From: Flaccisagitta enflata
Taxonomy: Eukaryota; Chaetognatha; Sagittoidea; Aphragmophora
Reading direction: 5' to 3'
DNA length: 64,000 bases
Assembly: GCA_965153355.1 (NCBI GenBank)
Contig: OZ231127.1
Coordinates: 7,068,001-7,132,000, forward strand
In this document: positions 48,701-60,214 of the stretch, piece by piece
How the letters are laid out: every line of letters starts with the position of its first letter
Position numbering within the stretch: the stretch's first letter is position 1
Position numbers and translations under genes: made by a program
The notes under the pieces: generated by a model
Told to the model about the DNA's origin: nothing
Database searches by the model: none
Seen by the model: only the letters and a program-made list of their open reading frames with translations

Positions 48701-50580
48701 ATGTATGTCGCCTGTGATAATGATTATGTTGATAATCCCTGTGATAATTGCGATCAAGTCACCATTTTGGCTTATGATGTATGTTGCCTGTGATAATGAT
48801 TATGTTGATGATTTTAGTCATGTCATCTATTTTAGCTAACCAAGTATATCGCCCAATGGCTATGATCACGACGATGTTGATGATCCCTGTGATAGTCGCA
48901 GTCAAGTCATCCATTTCAGCTTACCATGTATGTTGCCTGTGATAATGATTATGTGGATGATCCCTGTGATAGTCAGAGTCAAGTCATCCATTTCAGCTTA
49001 CCGTGTATGTTGCCTGTGATAATGATTGTGATGATTGATTACAGTCATGTCATCTATTTTAGCTAACCAAGTATATCGCCCAATGGCCATGATCACGACC
49101 ATGTTGATGATTCCTTTGATAGTCACAGTCATGTCATCCATTTCAGCTCGCCATCTATGTTGCCTGTAACAATTATTATGTTGATGATCCCCAAGATAAT
49201 TCCAGCCATGTCACCATTTTGGCTTATGGTGTATGTTGCCTGTGATGACGATTATGTTGATAATCCCTGTGATAGTTGCGATCAAGTCACCATTTTGGCT
49301 TATGATGTATGTCGCCTGTGATAATGATTATGTTGATAATCCCTGTGATAATTGCGATCAAGTCACCATTTTGGCTTATGATGTATGTTGCCTGTGATAA
49401 TGATTATGTTGATGATTTTAGTCATGTCATCTATTTTAGCTAACCAAGTATATCGCCCATATGTTGCCTGTGATAATGATTATGTTGATGATCCCTGTGA
49501 TAGTCGCAGTCATGTCATCCATTTCAGCTTACCGTGTATGTTGCCTGTGATAATGATTATGTGGATGATCCCTGTGATAGTCAGAGTCAAGTCATCCATT
49601 TCAGCTTACCGTGTATGTTGCCTGTGATAATGATTGTGATGATTGATTACAGTCATGTCATCTATTTTAGCTAACCAAGTATATCGCCCAATGGCCATGA
49701 TCACGACCATGTTGATGATTCCTTTGATAGTCACAGTCATGTCATCCATTTCAGCTCGCCATCTATGTTGCCTGTAACAATTATTATGTTGATGATCCCC
49801 AAGATAATTCCAGCCATGTCACCATTTTGGCTTATGGTGTATGTTGCCTGTGATGACGATTATGTTGATAATCCCTGTGATAGTTGCGATCAAGTCACCA
49901 TTTTGGCTTATGATGTATGTCGCCTGTGATAATGATTTTGTTGATAATCCCTGTGATAATTGCGATCAAGTCACCATTTTGGCTTATGATGTATGTTGCC
50001 TGTGATAATGATTATGTTGATGATTTTAGTCATGTCATCTATTTTAGCTAACCAAGTATATCGCCCAATGGCTATGATCACGACGATGTTGATGATCCCT
50101 GTGATAGTCGCAGTCAAGTCATCCATTTCAGCTTGCCGTGTATGTTGCCTGTGATAATGATTATGTGGATGATCCCTGTGATAGTCAGAGTCAAGTCATC
50201 CATTTCAGCTTACCGTGTATGTTGCCTGTGATAATGATTGTGATGATTGATTACAGTCATGTCATCTATTTTAGCTAACCAAGTATATCGCCCAATGGCC
50301 ATGATCACGACCATGTTGATGATCCCTGTGATAGTCACAGTCAAGTCATCCATTTCAACTTACCGTGTATGTTGCCTGTGACAAGGACGATGTCGATGAT
50401 CCCTGTGATAGTCACAGTCAAGTCATCCATTTCAACTTACCGTGTACGTTGCCTGTGACAAGGACGATGTCGATGATCCCTGTGATAGTCACAGTCAAGT
50501 CATCCATTTCAACTTACCGTGTACGTTGCCTGTGACAAGGACGATGTCGATGATCCCTATGATAATCGCAGTCATGTTGT
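45761..50580. repeat. 75-77-bp satellite with higher-order repeats
   Basis: Units: TATGTTGCCTGTGATAATGA, TTATGTTGATGATCCCTGTG, ATAGTCACAGTCATGTCATC, CATTTCAGCTTACC. Several monomer types (ATTTTGGCTTATGG, AGCTAACCAAGTATATCGCC) alternate. An identical 195-bp segment recurs at 46344, 46645, 47466 and 48371, giving steps of 301, 821 and 905 bp, so higher-order units of about 300 and 900 bp exist. The last units (50.35-50.58 kb) form a separate 77-bp run with GACAAGGACGATGTCGATGA. The repeated 64-residue frames are array artefacts. Confidence 0.95.
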
Positions 50581-50589
50581 TGGTCTTGC

Positions 50590-51030
50590 TGATAATTTGC
50601 GCTGCAACACCTCTCACGCCCTCTCTTCATTAGATCCTCTTCAGCGTCGCCGCCACCACCGCTGTCGGCTCCTCTTCCGGAACTGCCACCTCTGCCACCT
50701 CTGCTACCACTTCCACCACCGCCATCGCCACCACCCCTGCCACCACCATCACCATCAAGGCCGCTTTTCCCATTATGCGTTTGTTCCAATTGCCCATGTA
50801 GGCAATCAGTACCACGCCCATCTCTGCGGCCTCCTCCTCCTCCTCTTCCTCCACCACCGCGTCCGCCTCCACCGCCACCAGCTTTGCCGCCGCCGCCTCT
50901 GTTGTCCGTTGAACTCTTCTCATTCAAGTTTTGCTCCTTTGAATTATGAGCTCCATTAAAAGAATCATTTGCTTTGGGGTGTTGGTGGACGTTATGGTTA
51001 TGCTGAATATTTCTCGATCGGGGAGAGTAT
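50590..51030. repeat. CCACCG/CCTCCT-rich low complexity
   Basis: 50640-50910 is rich in CCGCCACCACC and CTCCTCCTCCT text. Its frames are Gly-rich or His-Arg-rich low complexity; coding is not supported. Confidence 0.6.
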
Positions 51031-51035
51031 TGCCG

Positions 51036-51152
<117 letters not shown>

Positions 51153-51527
51153 TTCTAGATGATTATGATGCGAGCTGTCTTTGAAAGTTCCACTTTTCTT
51201 TTGCGACTGTTGTTGTTTTTGATGATGTTGTGTTTCTTGTTTTTGTTGATGCTGCTGTTGTCGGTTAGGCTGATGCCTTCTGCATGTTTGCCCACTGTTG
51301 CCGTGACCGCGCTTAGAAGCAATGGACGCCCCAATTGTTGTTGTTGTTGTTGTTGCTGTTTATAGAGATGAAAGAAAGATTATTATATGCGCGTCTATCG
51401 CGTGAAAAAGAGAAAACCGTACAAGATATATGATACCTAAAACGCGAAATACTATGATTAATCATTCGAGGGTGCTCCGCCAACAAAACATACTAATGGA
51501 TCGCGATAGGCAAGGAAGAACGGCGAG

Positions 51528-51655
51528 GGGGGGGGGGGGGGGAGGGAAGGGAAGGGAAGGAGGAGGAGGAGGAGGAAATGGAAGTAGAAGGCTAAGGAAA
51601 CGGTCTACAGAAAATGATATATAGAGACAAAAAAGAGAATGAGAGAGAAAGAGAG

Positions 51656-51706
<51 letters not shown>

Positions 51707-51765
51707 AAGAGAGAAGAGAAGAGAAGAAGAAGAGAGAGAGAGAGAAGAGAAGAGAGTTTATGAAT
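51528..51765. repeat. Poly-G, GGGAAG and (GA)n tracts
   Basis: G15 at 51528-51542, then GGGAAGGGAAGGG and GGAGGAGG, then (GA)n at 51656-51760 with AGAAG interruptions. The G-rich part is quadruplex-prone. Confidence 0.93.
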
Positions 51766-51840
51766 GAAGGGGAAGGATATAGCGATTTTCTGTCTGTTGT
51801 GCGTAGTTTACGTTTTGTCAAATAGGCCAAACACAATTTG

Positions 51841-52365
<525 letters not shown>

Positions 52366-52369
52366 GTCA

Positions 52370-53005
52370 TTTGTCATTCATAACTGTTAGAGTGACCATG
52401 TATTCATGTCTACAATTTCAAATTGTAGTTAATAAAATCAAATTTCATATTCCAGCACTTTTATTCATACTACATCAGGTCATGGATATTTTCTATGACG
52501 TAAACCTGCATGTCAACTTTACGTTTGCTGGCATCAAATTCATAGTAAGATAAAATAAAAATTTTTACTCATAAAATCCATAAAATCATTTATCAGAATA
52601 TATACAATTTTGAAAAAAATAACATTGTTTCATTGAAATAAGTGTTTTGAAAATGATGCGCTAGGCACATTTAAGATATGAATAGATTTATTTTAATAAG
52701 ATGAGGGCTAATATCCTGTGAATAAAGGATAACACCTTTAAAAAAAAATCTAAAGCAAGTGCTATGAGAAACATTTTTCATGATACAAATATATCTTTTT
52801 ATTACAATGTATGATATTCTTGTTTATGTTTTTACAGAAAAACATACTATTTTCTTTACGTTTATGGACCATCACATTATTTCTTAATATTTCAACACAA
52901 TTTCTTTGCATGTTTTGGCTATGATACTAAGGCCATGATACTAAAAGACTAAGCTAATCTTTACATGAAATGATATTTTCTAGTATTGGGTTATGTTACA
53001 GCAAT
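52370..53005. other. AT-rich spacer, no gene seen
   Basis: Strongly AT-rich with only short frames and no recognisable repeat. Confidence 0.55.
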
Positions 53006-53009
53006 AAAG

Positions 53010-53034
53010 AGAGAGAAAGAAAGAAAGAGAAAGA

Positions 53035-53130
<96 letters not shown>

Positions 53131-53225
53131 CAGAAAGAGAGAGAGAGACAGAGAGAGACAGAGAGACAGAGAGAGAGATAGAGAGAGACAGAGACAGAGA
53201 CAGAGAGGGAAAGAGAAAGAGAGAG
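53010..53225. repeat. (GA)n with GACAGA tail
   Basis: (GA)n at 53038-53125 followed by irregular GAGACAGAGA units. Two copies of GATTCTAAGTAATGAGAAAA follow just outside, near 53285 and 53322. Confidence 0.96.
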
Positions 53226-53604
53226 GATATGGGGAACATAGAAAATTAGAAAAGAGCAATGAGAAAAAAACAGAAAGATAGACATTCTAAGTAATGAGAA
53301 AACTTTAAGGCTTGTTTTTTAGATTCTAAGTAATGAGAAAACATTAAGGCTTGTAATTTAGATTCTAAATTATGATATGCACTCATTTTCCGTGTCCTTC
53401 TCTCCCGCAGTCTCTCTTTACCTGTCTCTATACCTGTCTCTGTTTTCTTCTTGTTATCCGTGCGACTGTCTGTCTCTCTTTTGCCTTTTATACGTCTGAC
53501 TGTCTGTCTGTCTATCTAAGATAAGCAATCTAATTGTATCCACTTGTCTCTCTTTCAGTCTGTCTGTTTGTCTATCTGCCTGTTTGTCTGTCTGCCTATC
53601 TTCC

Positions 53605-53741
<137 letters not shown>

Positions 53742-53867
53742 CTTCTCATTCCGCGCTATCTTTCTTCATTCATGGTCTCACACTTGCCCAGAAATTGGAA
53801 ACTCTTGGGCTAGAAAAAGAGAAAAAAAACTTTGACAAGAAGATGTTGTTGGGGTGAAGGCAAAGGA

Positions 53868-54062
53868 GGGGGGAAGGGGAAGGGGAAGGGGAAGGGGAAG
53901 GGGAAGGGGAAGGGGAAGGGGAAGAGAAGGGGAAGGGGAAGAGAAGGGGGAAGGGGGAGGGGAAAGGGGAGGGGAAAGAGAAGGGGGAAGGGGAAAGGGG
54001 AAGGGGAAGGGGAAGGGGTAAGGGGAAGGGGAAGAGAGGGGGGAAGGGCAAAGGGGAAGGGA
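53868..54062. repeat. (GGGGAA)n array, quadruplex-prone
   Basis: About 30 GGGGAA units with GAGAAGG and GGGGGAA variants. Successive G4 runs separated by AA satisfy the usual quadruplex pattern many times over. It is not a TTAGGG telomere repeat. Confidence 0.95.
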
Positions 54063-54283
54063 TCATGGGAAACGAAAAAAAAAGAAAAGTAAGAAGGCAA
54101 AAAAAAGATATAATACGTTGATAAAAAGGGAGAAGGAGAAGAAGAAAAAGGAGAAAAACAAGGAGAGGGAAAGGGAAAGATAAACGATGAAAGAAGAAAA
54201 GTAACAAGGCAAAAAAGAAAAAAAAGACCACAATAAGGAAAAAAAGAAGAAAGAGCAATAGGAAAAAAATCAGTAAAAGAAAA

Positions 54284-54423
54284 AACAGGGCCGTATACAC
54301 TCCCCCTCAGTCGCGGACGGATGGGCAGGAGCGGAATGGCGAAAACACGCTCACATTTTGTTTTGGTTACCAACGGACCGACCGACACAGCAAGGTCTAG
54401 AGTCGCGAGTCCGCGACTAAAAA
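54284..54423 (+). mobile_element. KH element, complete (AGTCGCGGAC key)
   Basis: ACAGGGCCGTATACACTCCC, the key AGTCGCGGAC, GGATGGGCAGGAGCGGAATG, CGCTCACATTTTGTTTTGG, ACGGACCGACCGAC, GGTCTAGAG and the hairpin AGTCGCGAGTCCGCGACT (54401-54418). The 3' arm GTCCGCGACT is the exact complement of the key. Confidence 0.88.
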
Positions 54424-54603
54424 TGAAGGATGCGGATGGAAATCTAATATCGTTCGTTTTTGAGTTTCGCGTATACGAGGCGGAATATTGGGGACATCCC
54501 TAGCTTCCGCCTTGCAAGTCTTTTTTGCTCGTTTTCGCGCAATATTGCTCATTTTTGCCCTGTTTCACTCATTCTTGCTCATTTTCATCATTTTCTCTCT
54601 CTT

Positions 54604-55027
54604 ATCGTTTTTGGGCAGCGGCCTGTTGACCATCAAGGCCTCAAATTAGCCCTCCCAGGCCTCAATTATGCCCTTGAGGCCTCAAATCAGCCCTCTTGAC
54701 TTCAAATCAACGCCCCATGCCTCAAATCTGCCCTCCAGACCTCAAATCTGCCCTCCAGATCTTCAATCAGCCCTCCAAGCATGAAACCAGCCCTCCAAAC
54801 CTTAATCATACCCTCCAGCCCTCAAATATGCCTTCAGTGGCCTAAATCAGCCATCTAGAGCCCCCTCAGGACAGACGGAAGGACGGACGTCTCGAAATTC
54901 ACCCATGTGTTCTACAGGACATCGGCCTTTTAGGACCGCTGCCCTGCTCTCACTCCCCTTTTTCACTGCATCTTTCCCAGCAGGGCATCGGGTACCGCTG
55001 ACCATGTGCGATCCTTGGATGACTAGT
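54604..55027 (+). mobile_element. GR element, complete
   Basis: TTGGGCAGCGGCCTGTTGAC, about 10 CTCAAATCTGCCCTCCAGAC units, a GACGGAAGGACGGACG block, TGTTCTACAGGACATCGG, GGACCGCTGCCCTGC and the common tail. The left inner key is deleted. The final 50 bp are identical to 19143-19192. Confidence 0.82.
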
Positions 55028-55309
55028 TTTTCTATTATCGTTGAAAGGTATCGTATTTTATCGTAATTCATCGTACAAACTCTTCAGTATTATCGTTTTT
55101 GCTCTAGTATCAATTGTGTTCTTTTTTAATGTCCTTTTTTCAACTCATAGATTTTTTTTCTTCATTTTTTTCATTTTCTGCCTCGTTCGTTCATTTGTGA
55201 TCTATTTTCATTCCTCTAATTCTGCTAGCTTTTGTTTGTTTTGTTTTGTTTTGTTTTGTCTTGTTTTGTTTGTGAAATAATGGATATCTGATTAACTAAT
55301 ATAATATTG

Positions 55310-55366
55310 TCGCTGTTGTAGTTGTTGTTGTTGTCGTTGTTGTTGTTGTTGTCGTTGTCAATGTCG

Positions 55367-55457
<91 letters not shown>

Positions 55458-55784
55458 ATTTATTGTCAATTGTTAATTGTTGTTGTTGTTAATTGTTGTT
55501 GTTGTTTATTGTTGTTGTTGTTGTTAATTGTTGTTGTTGTTGTTGTTGTTGTTTTTATCATTGACGTCGTTATGTCGTTTATTGTCATTTATTGTCATTA
55601 TTGTTGTTATTGTTATCTGTTGTTGTTGTTGTTGTTGTTGTTGTTTTATTTGTTGTTGTTGTTGTTGTTGTGTTTATGTTGTCGTCGTTGTCGTTGTTGT
55701 CGTCGTTGTCGTTGTTGCCCGTTGTTTGTTGTTGTTGTTGTTGTTGTTGTTATTTGTTGTTGTTGTTGTTTTTGTTTTTGTTGA

Positions 55785-55820
<36 letters not shown>
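55310..55820. repeat. (TTG)n microsatellite cluster
   Basis: Pure TTG at 55370-55457, then interrupted TTG/TTA/GTC blocks to 55820. Confidence 0.97.
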
Positions 55821-55829
55821 GTCCCTCGT

Positions 55830-56265
55830 TCTACGATGAGATCTTTATCTTGAATTCAGTAAAGATAACATAAAAGGGTTCATTCACAGAGACACGATGC
55901 ATTTTATTGTTCACTTATTTTTGAAACAATGAGATTACTGCTCTTCTGCGTTTTCAACCGATTTGCCTATATCTTAATTCATCAGTACGAGTATCAGCGT
56001 ACATGAAAATAAAGAACTGTTTATTTACTTTCACAAAAAAAGAAAATTCCATTATCAATTCAAATGTCTGTAACTCATTCAAAACAATTCACATATACAT
56101 GTGCATAATGCGTGTGGAAAGTTTTTTTCTTTTCATGCTGATGTGTGTGTTAGCTTCATTCAGTGTTTGGCTCTGAGTTTTCATTAGTCATATCTTATAA
56201 GAAAGTCCTTTAACCATCAATATCTGTTTTCTATCAATCTTTTTGTATTATTATTTTCAATGGAA
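55830..56265. other. AT-rich spacer, no gene seen
   Basis: No convincing frame or repeat. Confidence 0.55.
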
Positions 56266-56268
56266 TTA

Positions 56269-56441
56269 CAGTTAAATCCCGCTCTAACGGATTTCAGGGA
56301 CCAATAAATTATATTCATTATAAGTAGAATCATTTTACAAAAATAGGAAATAAACAAAAATGGGTTGAAAGAAGCAAGAACAAGTATTTGTTATTTGCGG
56401 AATTCTGTTAAAAGCTTGTCCGTTGGAGCGGGGTTCAACTG
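56269..56441. mobile_element. Pogo/Tigger-type MITE, 173 bp
   Basis: The ends CAGTTAAATCCCGCTCTAAC and, inverted, CAGTTGAACCCCGCTCCAAC (20 of 23 over the full arm) carry TA on both sides (56267-56268 and 56442-56443). CAGTTRAAYCCCGCT-type ends with TA duplications are typical of the pogo branch of Tc1/mariner. The AT-rich middle has no coding capacity. Confidence 0.92.
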
Positions 56442-56599
56442 TAGGGGATGGGATTTAATGAAACCTTGATTCCGACTGAATGCGGATGCGACCTTAGACA
56501 TAAACAGGAAACGCGAAAATCGGGTTGGATCTTTATGGATGAGTTTATGAAAAGGTACGCCGAGGTTTTATACCCTTTTATGGCCTACCAGCGCAAAAC

Positions 56600-57000
56600 C
56601 TGAGCATTACCATTCTCATTTCCATTCTTTATTTCTGTCTCTGTCTCTGCCTCTATCTCTGTCTCTGTCTGTGCATTTCCTGACCATTGTCATTTTCATT
56701 TCCATTCATTATTTCTGTCTCTGTCTCTGCCTCTATCTCTGTCTCTGTCCCAGCATTTCCTGACAATTGTCATTCTCATTTCCATTCTTTATTTCTGTCT
56801 CTTTCTCTGCCTCTATCTCTGTCTCTGTCCCAGCATTTCCTGACAATTGTCATTCTCATTTCCATTCTTTATTTCTGTCTCTGTCTCTGTCTCTGTCTCT
56901 GTCTGTGCATTACCTGAGCATTACCATTCTCATTTCCATACTTTCTTTCTGTCTCTGCCTCTATCTCTGTCTCTGTCTGAGCATATCCTGACCAATACCA
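56600..57000. repeat. 80-bp minisatellite, 5 copies
   Basis: Units: CATTTCCTGACAATTGTCAT, TCTCATTTCCATTCTTTATT, TCTGTCTCTGTCTCTGCCTC, TATCTCTGTCTCTGTCCCAG, with two near-identical central copies. Confidence 0.94.
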
Positions 57001-57061
57001 TTCTCATTACCAAACTTATTTTGGGTCTCTCTCTCTCTGTCTCTGTCTGTCTCTCTGTCTC

Positions 57062-57179
<118 letters not shown>

Positions 57180-57469
57180 TTGTGTAGATAGATTGAGAAG
57201 GGAGTTTGTGTGTGTTCGTGGGTTCATAAGTTGTACGACGTACACTCCACACTGTACGTCTGAACGTACACAAATACTGTACTGACGCGTGTACATGTAC
57301 TGATCTATGTGCAAAGTGTGACAGCCCAACGCGTGGTTGGATCTATCCGCACACGGAATGAAGGAAGCGCGATATGTTCCTTGCAGATTGATGGGTGTGA
57401 TCACGATGACTTACGAACTGCTGCATGAAAAAAACTTGCGAACTTGAGATGCTCAATATCCGATAACAT

Positions 57470-57585
57470 GGCAACATGAAATGACTTAACATGACATGAC
57501 ATGAATTAACATGACATGACATAGCATGACTTAACAGGACATGAGATGACATGAAATGAAATGAAATGACATGACATGACATGAT
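57470..57585. repeat. ATGACATGACTTAAC short-period repeat
   Basis: ACATG/AAATG pentamers predominate (ATGACATGAC, GAAATGAAATGAA). Confidence 0.9.
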
Positions 57586-57589
57586 GTAT

Positions 57590-58098
57590 AGAAAATACGA
57601 TGAGTTGGTGGTCGGCCCGATGGAAAAATGAGGCGATGGATTGTTAAGTGTATGAGCATGAAGTTGCTCCTAGTTATTGGTAGGGGGCCAAAACAATAAA
57701 TGATACTGGATTGATAAATGGACCTAAACATAATTTTGCGTACTGTGCATATCACTGATACATAGTTTTCTTATTCTACCGCGAACTTCGTGTCTGGACT
57801 TTGACCTCAAAGAACAAATCGAGGGAAAATGGAAGATTTCCACCCAAAAAATCAAGACGAATGTCCGTGGATTACCTTTTGTTTTATTTTTTTTACGTGG
57901 ATTACTTTTTTGTCGGTGGATTACCTTTTGTTTTCTCCCCGTCTGCTTTTTGTCTGGTGGTGATTTTTTTCGCCACGGCGACCAACAGTAAGATGGCGCA
58001 AGCAGTCAGCGGCAAAATCAGACGAAAAGCGAATTGAAGCAAAGGAGCAACGTGGTCCAAGAATAACGAATCGCCCGAAGAACTACGTCTGTGAAGTC
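57590..58098. other. Spacer, no gene seen
   Basis: TTACGTGGATTACTTTTTTG-like text repeats loosely at 57870-57930. No gene is supported. Confidence 0.5.
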
Positions 58099-58099
58099 G

Positions 58100-58465
58100 A
58101 GAGACAAAGGGGGAGGGGGGGGGGGAATAGCTCAGTGGTAGCATGTGCGCTCGTGGCCCTCTGGGTCACGAGTTTGAGTCCCGCAGTGGGCGAGTCTTTT
58201 CAACGAAGGTTGGAATCCTCAATCATGCAATGGGGCTTTAGGAGGGGTTGCCTGGTGAATTCCAGTAAATAGCTAGCTAGAGGGGAGGGTTGGAAGGGTG
58301 GAAGGGAGGGTAACAATGGATCCGGACAGGGGCACCTCGAATGGTGGATCTGCGTAACTGCCATTATCCCTGGCAGGCAGAACGCCCCTTACTGTACGAA
58401 AGTATGGGAAACTTCCACTTCTCGGAGTGGTAACAACAACAACAACAACAGAGACAAAGGGGGAG
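58100..58465 (+). mobile_element. tRNA-derived SINE with 16-bp target duplication
   Basis: The body 58116-58449 has a tRNA-like head: A box TAGCTCAGTGGTAGC (58128-58142) and B box GAGTTTGAGTCCC (58170-58182), about 42 bp apart, which are the internal RNA polymerase III promoter elements. A roughly 230-bp tRNA-unrelated region and a 3' (AAC)7 tail follow. AGAGACAAAGGGGGAG occurs exactly at 58100-58115 and 58450-58465, a target duplication as expected for LINE-driven target-primed insertion. The short-tail (AAC) type suggests a non-L1 partner. The family name is not recognised. Confidence 0.93.
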
Positions 58466-58770
58466 TGGCGGGGGTGAAAGGGGCAAAAGGGCTATATGGG
58501 CAGTAGAAGGGAATGAGGAGGGTATGGGGTGATAAATCAGAGAATTAGAAGAGCGGGAAATGAGGGTGGGGTGGTAAGAGATAGGAGACAAAGAACAAAT
58601 GACCGGTTGGGCCCAGAATCTGATGGACGGACGAATTGACTGACGACCGTTGTGATTGAAGGAGAGGTGACCAGGATTAGTTTCGATCGGGCAGGGGTGG
58701 CGTGGCGGGCAAAGCGTGTGGGGTGGGTCAGTAATTCTCAAAAATGATATTTCATTATGCCGTTTGAAAT
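58466..58770. other. Spacer, no gene seen
   Basis: G-rich, with irregular GGGTGGGG text; no convincing frame or repeat. Confidence 0.5.
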
Positions 58771-58771
58771 A

Positions 58772-58964
58772 GAACAAGGCCAACACCTATAAGTCGCGTG
58801 CGAGGCTTACAGATTGACTTAGAATGACTTAGAATGATTAAGAATGACTTAAAGAAATAAAATTGATAAAAAAAGTAAAAGTGTGACGGACGGACCGACC
58901 AACCGACGGACGGACGGACGGACGGAAAAAGCGGGGTGTAGAGTCACGTGTATGCGACTTAAAA
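58772..58964 (+). mobile_element. KH element, AATGACTTAG interior
   Basis: GAACAAGGCCAACACCTATA, the key AGTCGCGTGC, four AGAATGACTT units, AAAGTAAAAGTGTGACGG, (GACG)n, AAGCGGGGTGTAGAG and the hairpin AGTCACGTGTATGCGACT (58942-58959). GGGTGGGCAGG is reduced to GAGGC. Confidence 0.8.
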
Positions 58965-59600
58965 CTCCATGGACAGACGAAAAGCCCGGCGGAGGAATAG
59001 GCAGACAGCCATAGTCTTCCATGAAGTTGCTATCGCGAGACAAGATAAAAGGAACGAAGATGATGGGTTATATTTGGAAAGAAATTTGGAGAATGAAATG
59101 AGCAGAGGACGAAAGAGAAAAGACAGACATGAAAGACAAAAGATGACAGACAAAGAAAAAAAAGAAAGACAAAAGACATAAGAAAAAAAGGACAAGAAAC
59201 CAGACAAGAGACAGCCACGGTGATGAAACAAAGCAGATCGATCTAAAAATAACGAATCTTCTGAAAGAACTTGTCTATCAGACTGACCAGGTTGTGAACA
59301 TAAAGAAAAAGAAAAAAAGAACACGGAGGCACCGGGTAACATAACAATGTTGCCCTCCGGTTATTTATTGATTTTTGGTTGAACAGGTAACGATCATTTG
59401 GGTGTAGTCGGGGATATTGTTCCACTTTTAAAAAGCAAAGTACTATTTACTGACCGACCAGCCAACAAACCAAAGAAAACAGGTTCTTATTGACGTTTGT
59501 TGGCGCTCTTAAAAAGACTTAAATAGGGGGGAGTTGATTGACAATAGAACCGTCATAAAGAGGATGGAGGGGAAGGTGGGAAGAATGGAGGATGGGCGTG
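58965..59600. other. Purine-rich spacer, no gene seen
   Basis: AAGACAGACATGAAAGACAA-type text at 59110-59180; otherwise unremarkable. Confidence 0.5.
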
Positions 59601-59618
59601 AAGGTAACACAGGAGTCT

Positions 59619-59691
59619 GAGGGAGCGCTTGAAATGCTGTGTCGGTCCCAAGTTCGACAACTGTGGTGACTTGCCATGCTGATGTAAAACA
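59619..59691 (+). mobile_element. SINE 3' body fragment
   Basis: GAGGGAGCGCTTGAAATGCT to TGCTGATGTAAAACA matches 59916-59988 over 73 bp with about 10 differences and no gaps. No tRNA-like head precedes it, so it appears 5'-truncated. Confidence 0.75.
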
Positions 59692-59823
59692 AATTGCATA
59701 TTTCTGCTCATTGCATTCTGTAGTTGGTTCCTACGTCAGACTCAAAGCAAATCACAGACTGGGGTATCTGCTATGAAACCAGAAAATATCCTAGGGAACA
59801 ATTCAGCAGTCTGTAGTATGTTA

Positions 59824-60110
<287 letters not shown>

Positions 60111-60214
60111 GGCAGCGTGTCCCAACCAGGGGCCACAAAGGCCCCGGCGGCCCCCTTGCCATACGGTCCCGGTTGCAGTCAAGGGGCAGGAACAGTTTAA
60201 GCATGAAAAAGTCC

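Noticed and set aside
45761-50580. CRISPR array
   Set aside because: There are no constant repeats with unique spacers; both parts of each unit are repeated, as in satellite DNA.
53868-54062. Telomeric repeat
   Set aside because: The unit is GGGGAA with many variants and lies at an interstitial position; no TTAGGG-type run is present.
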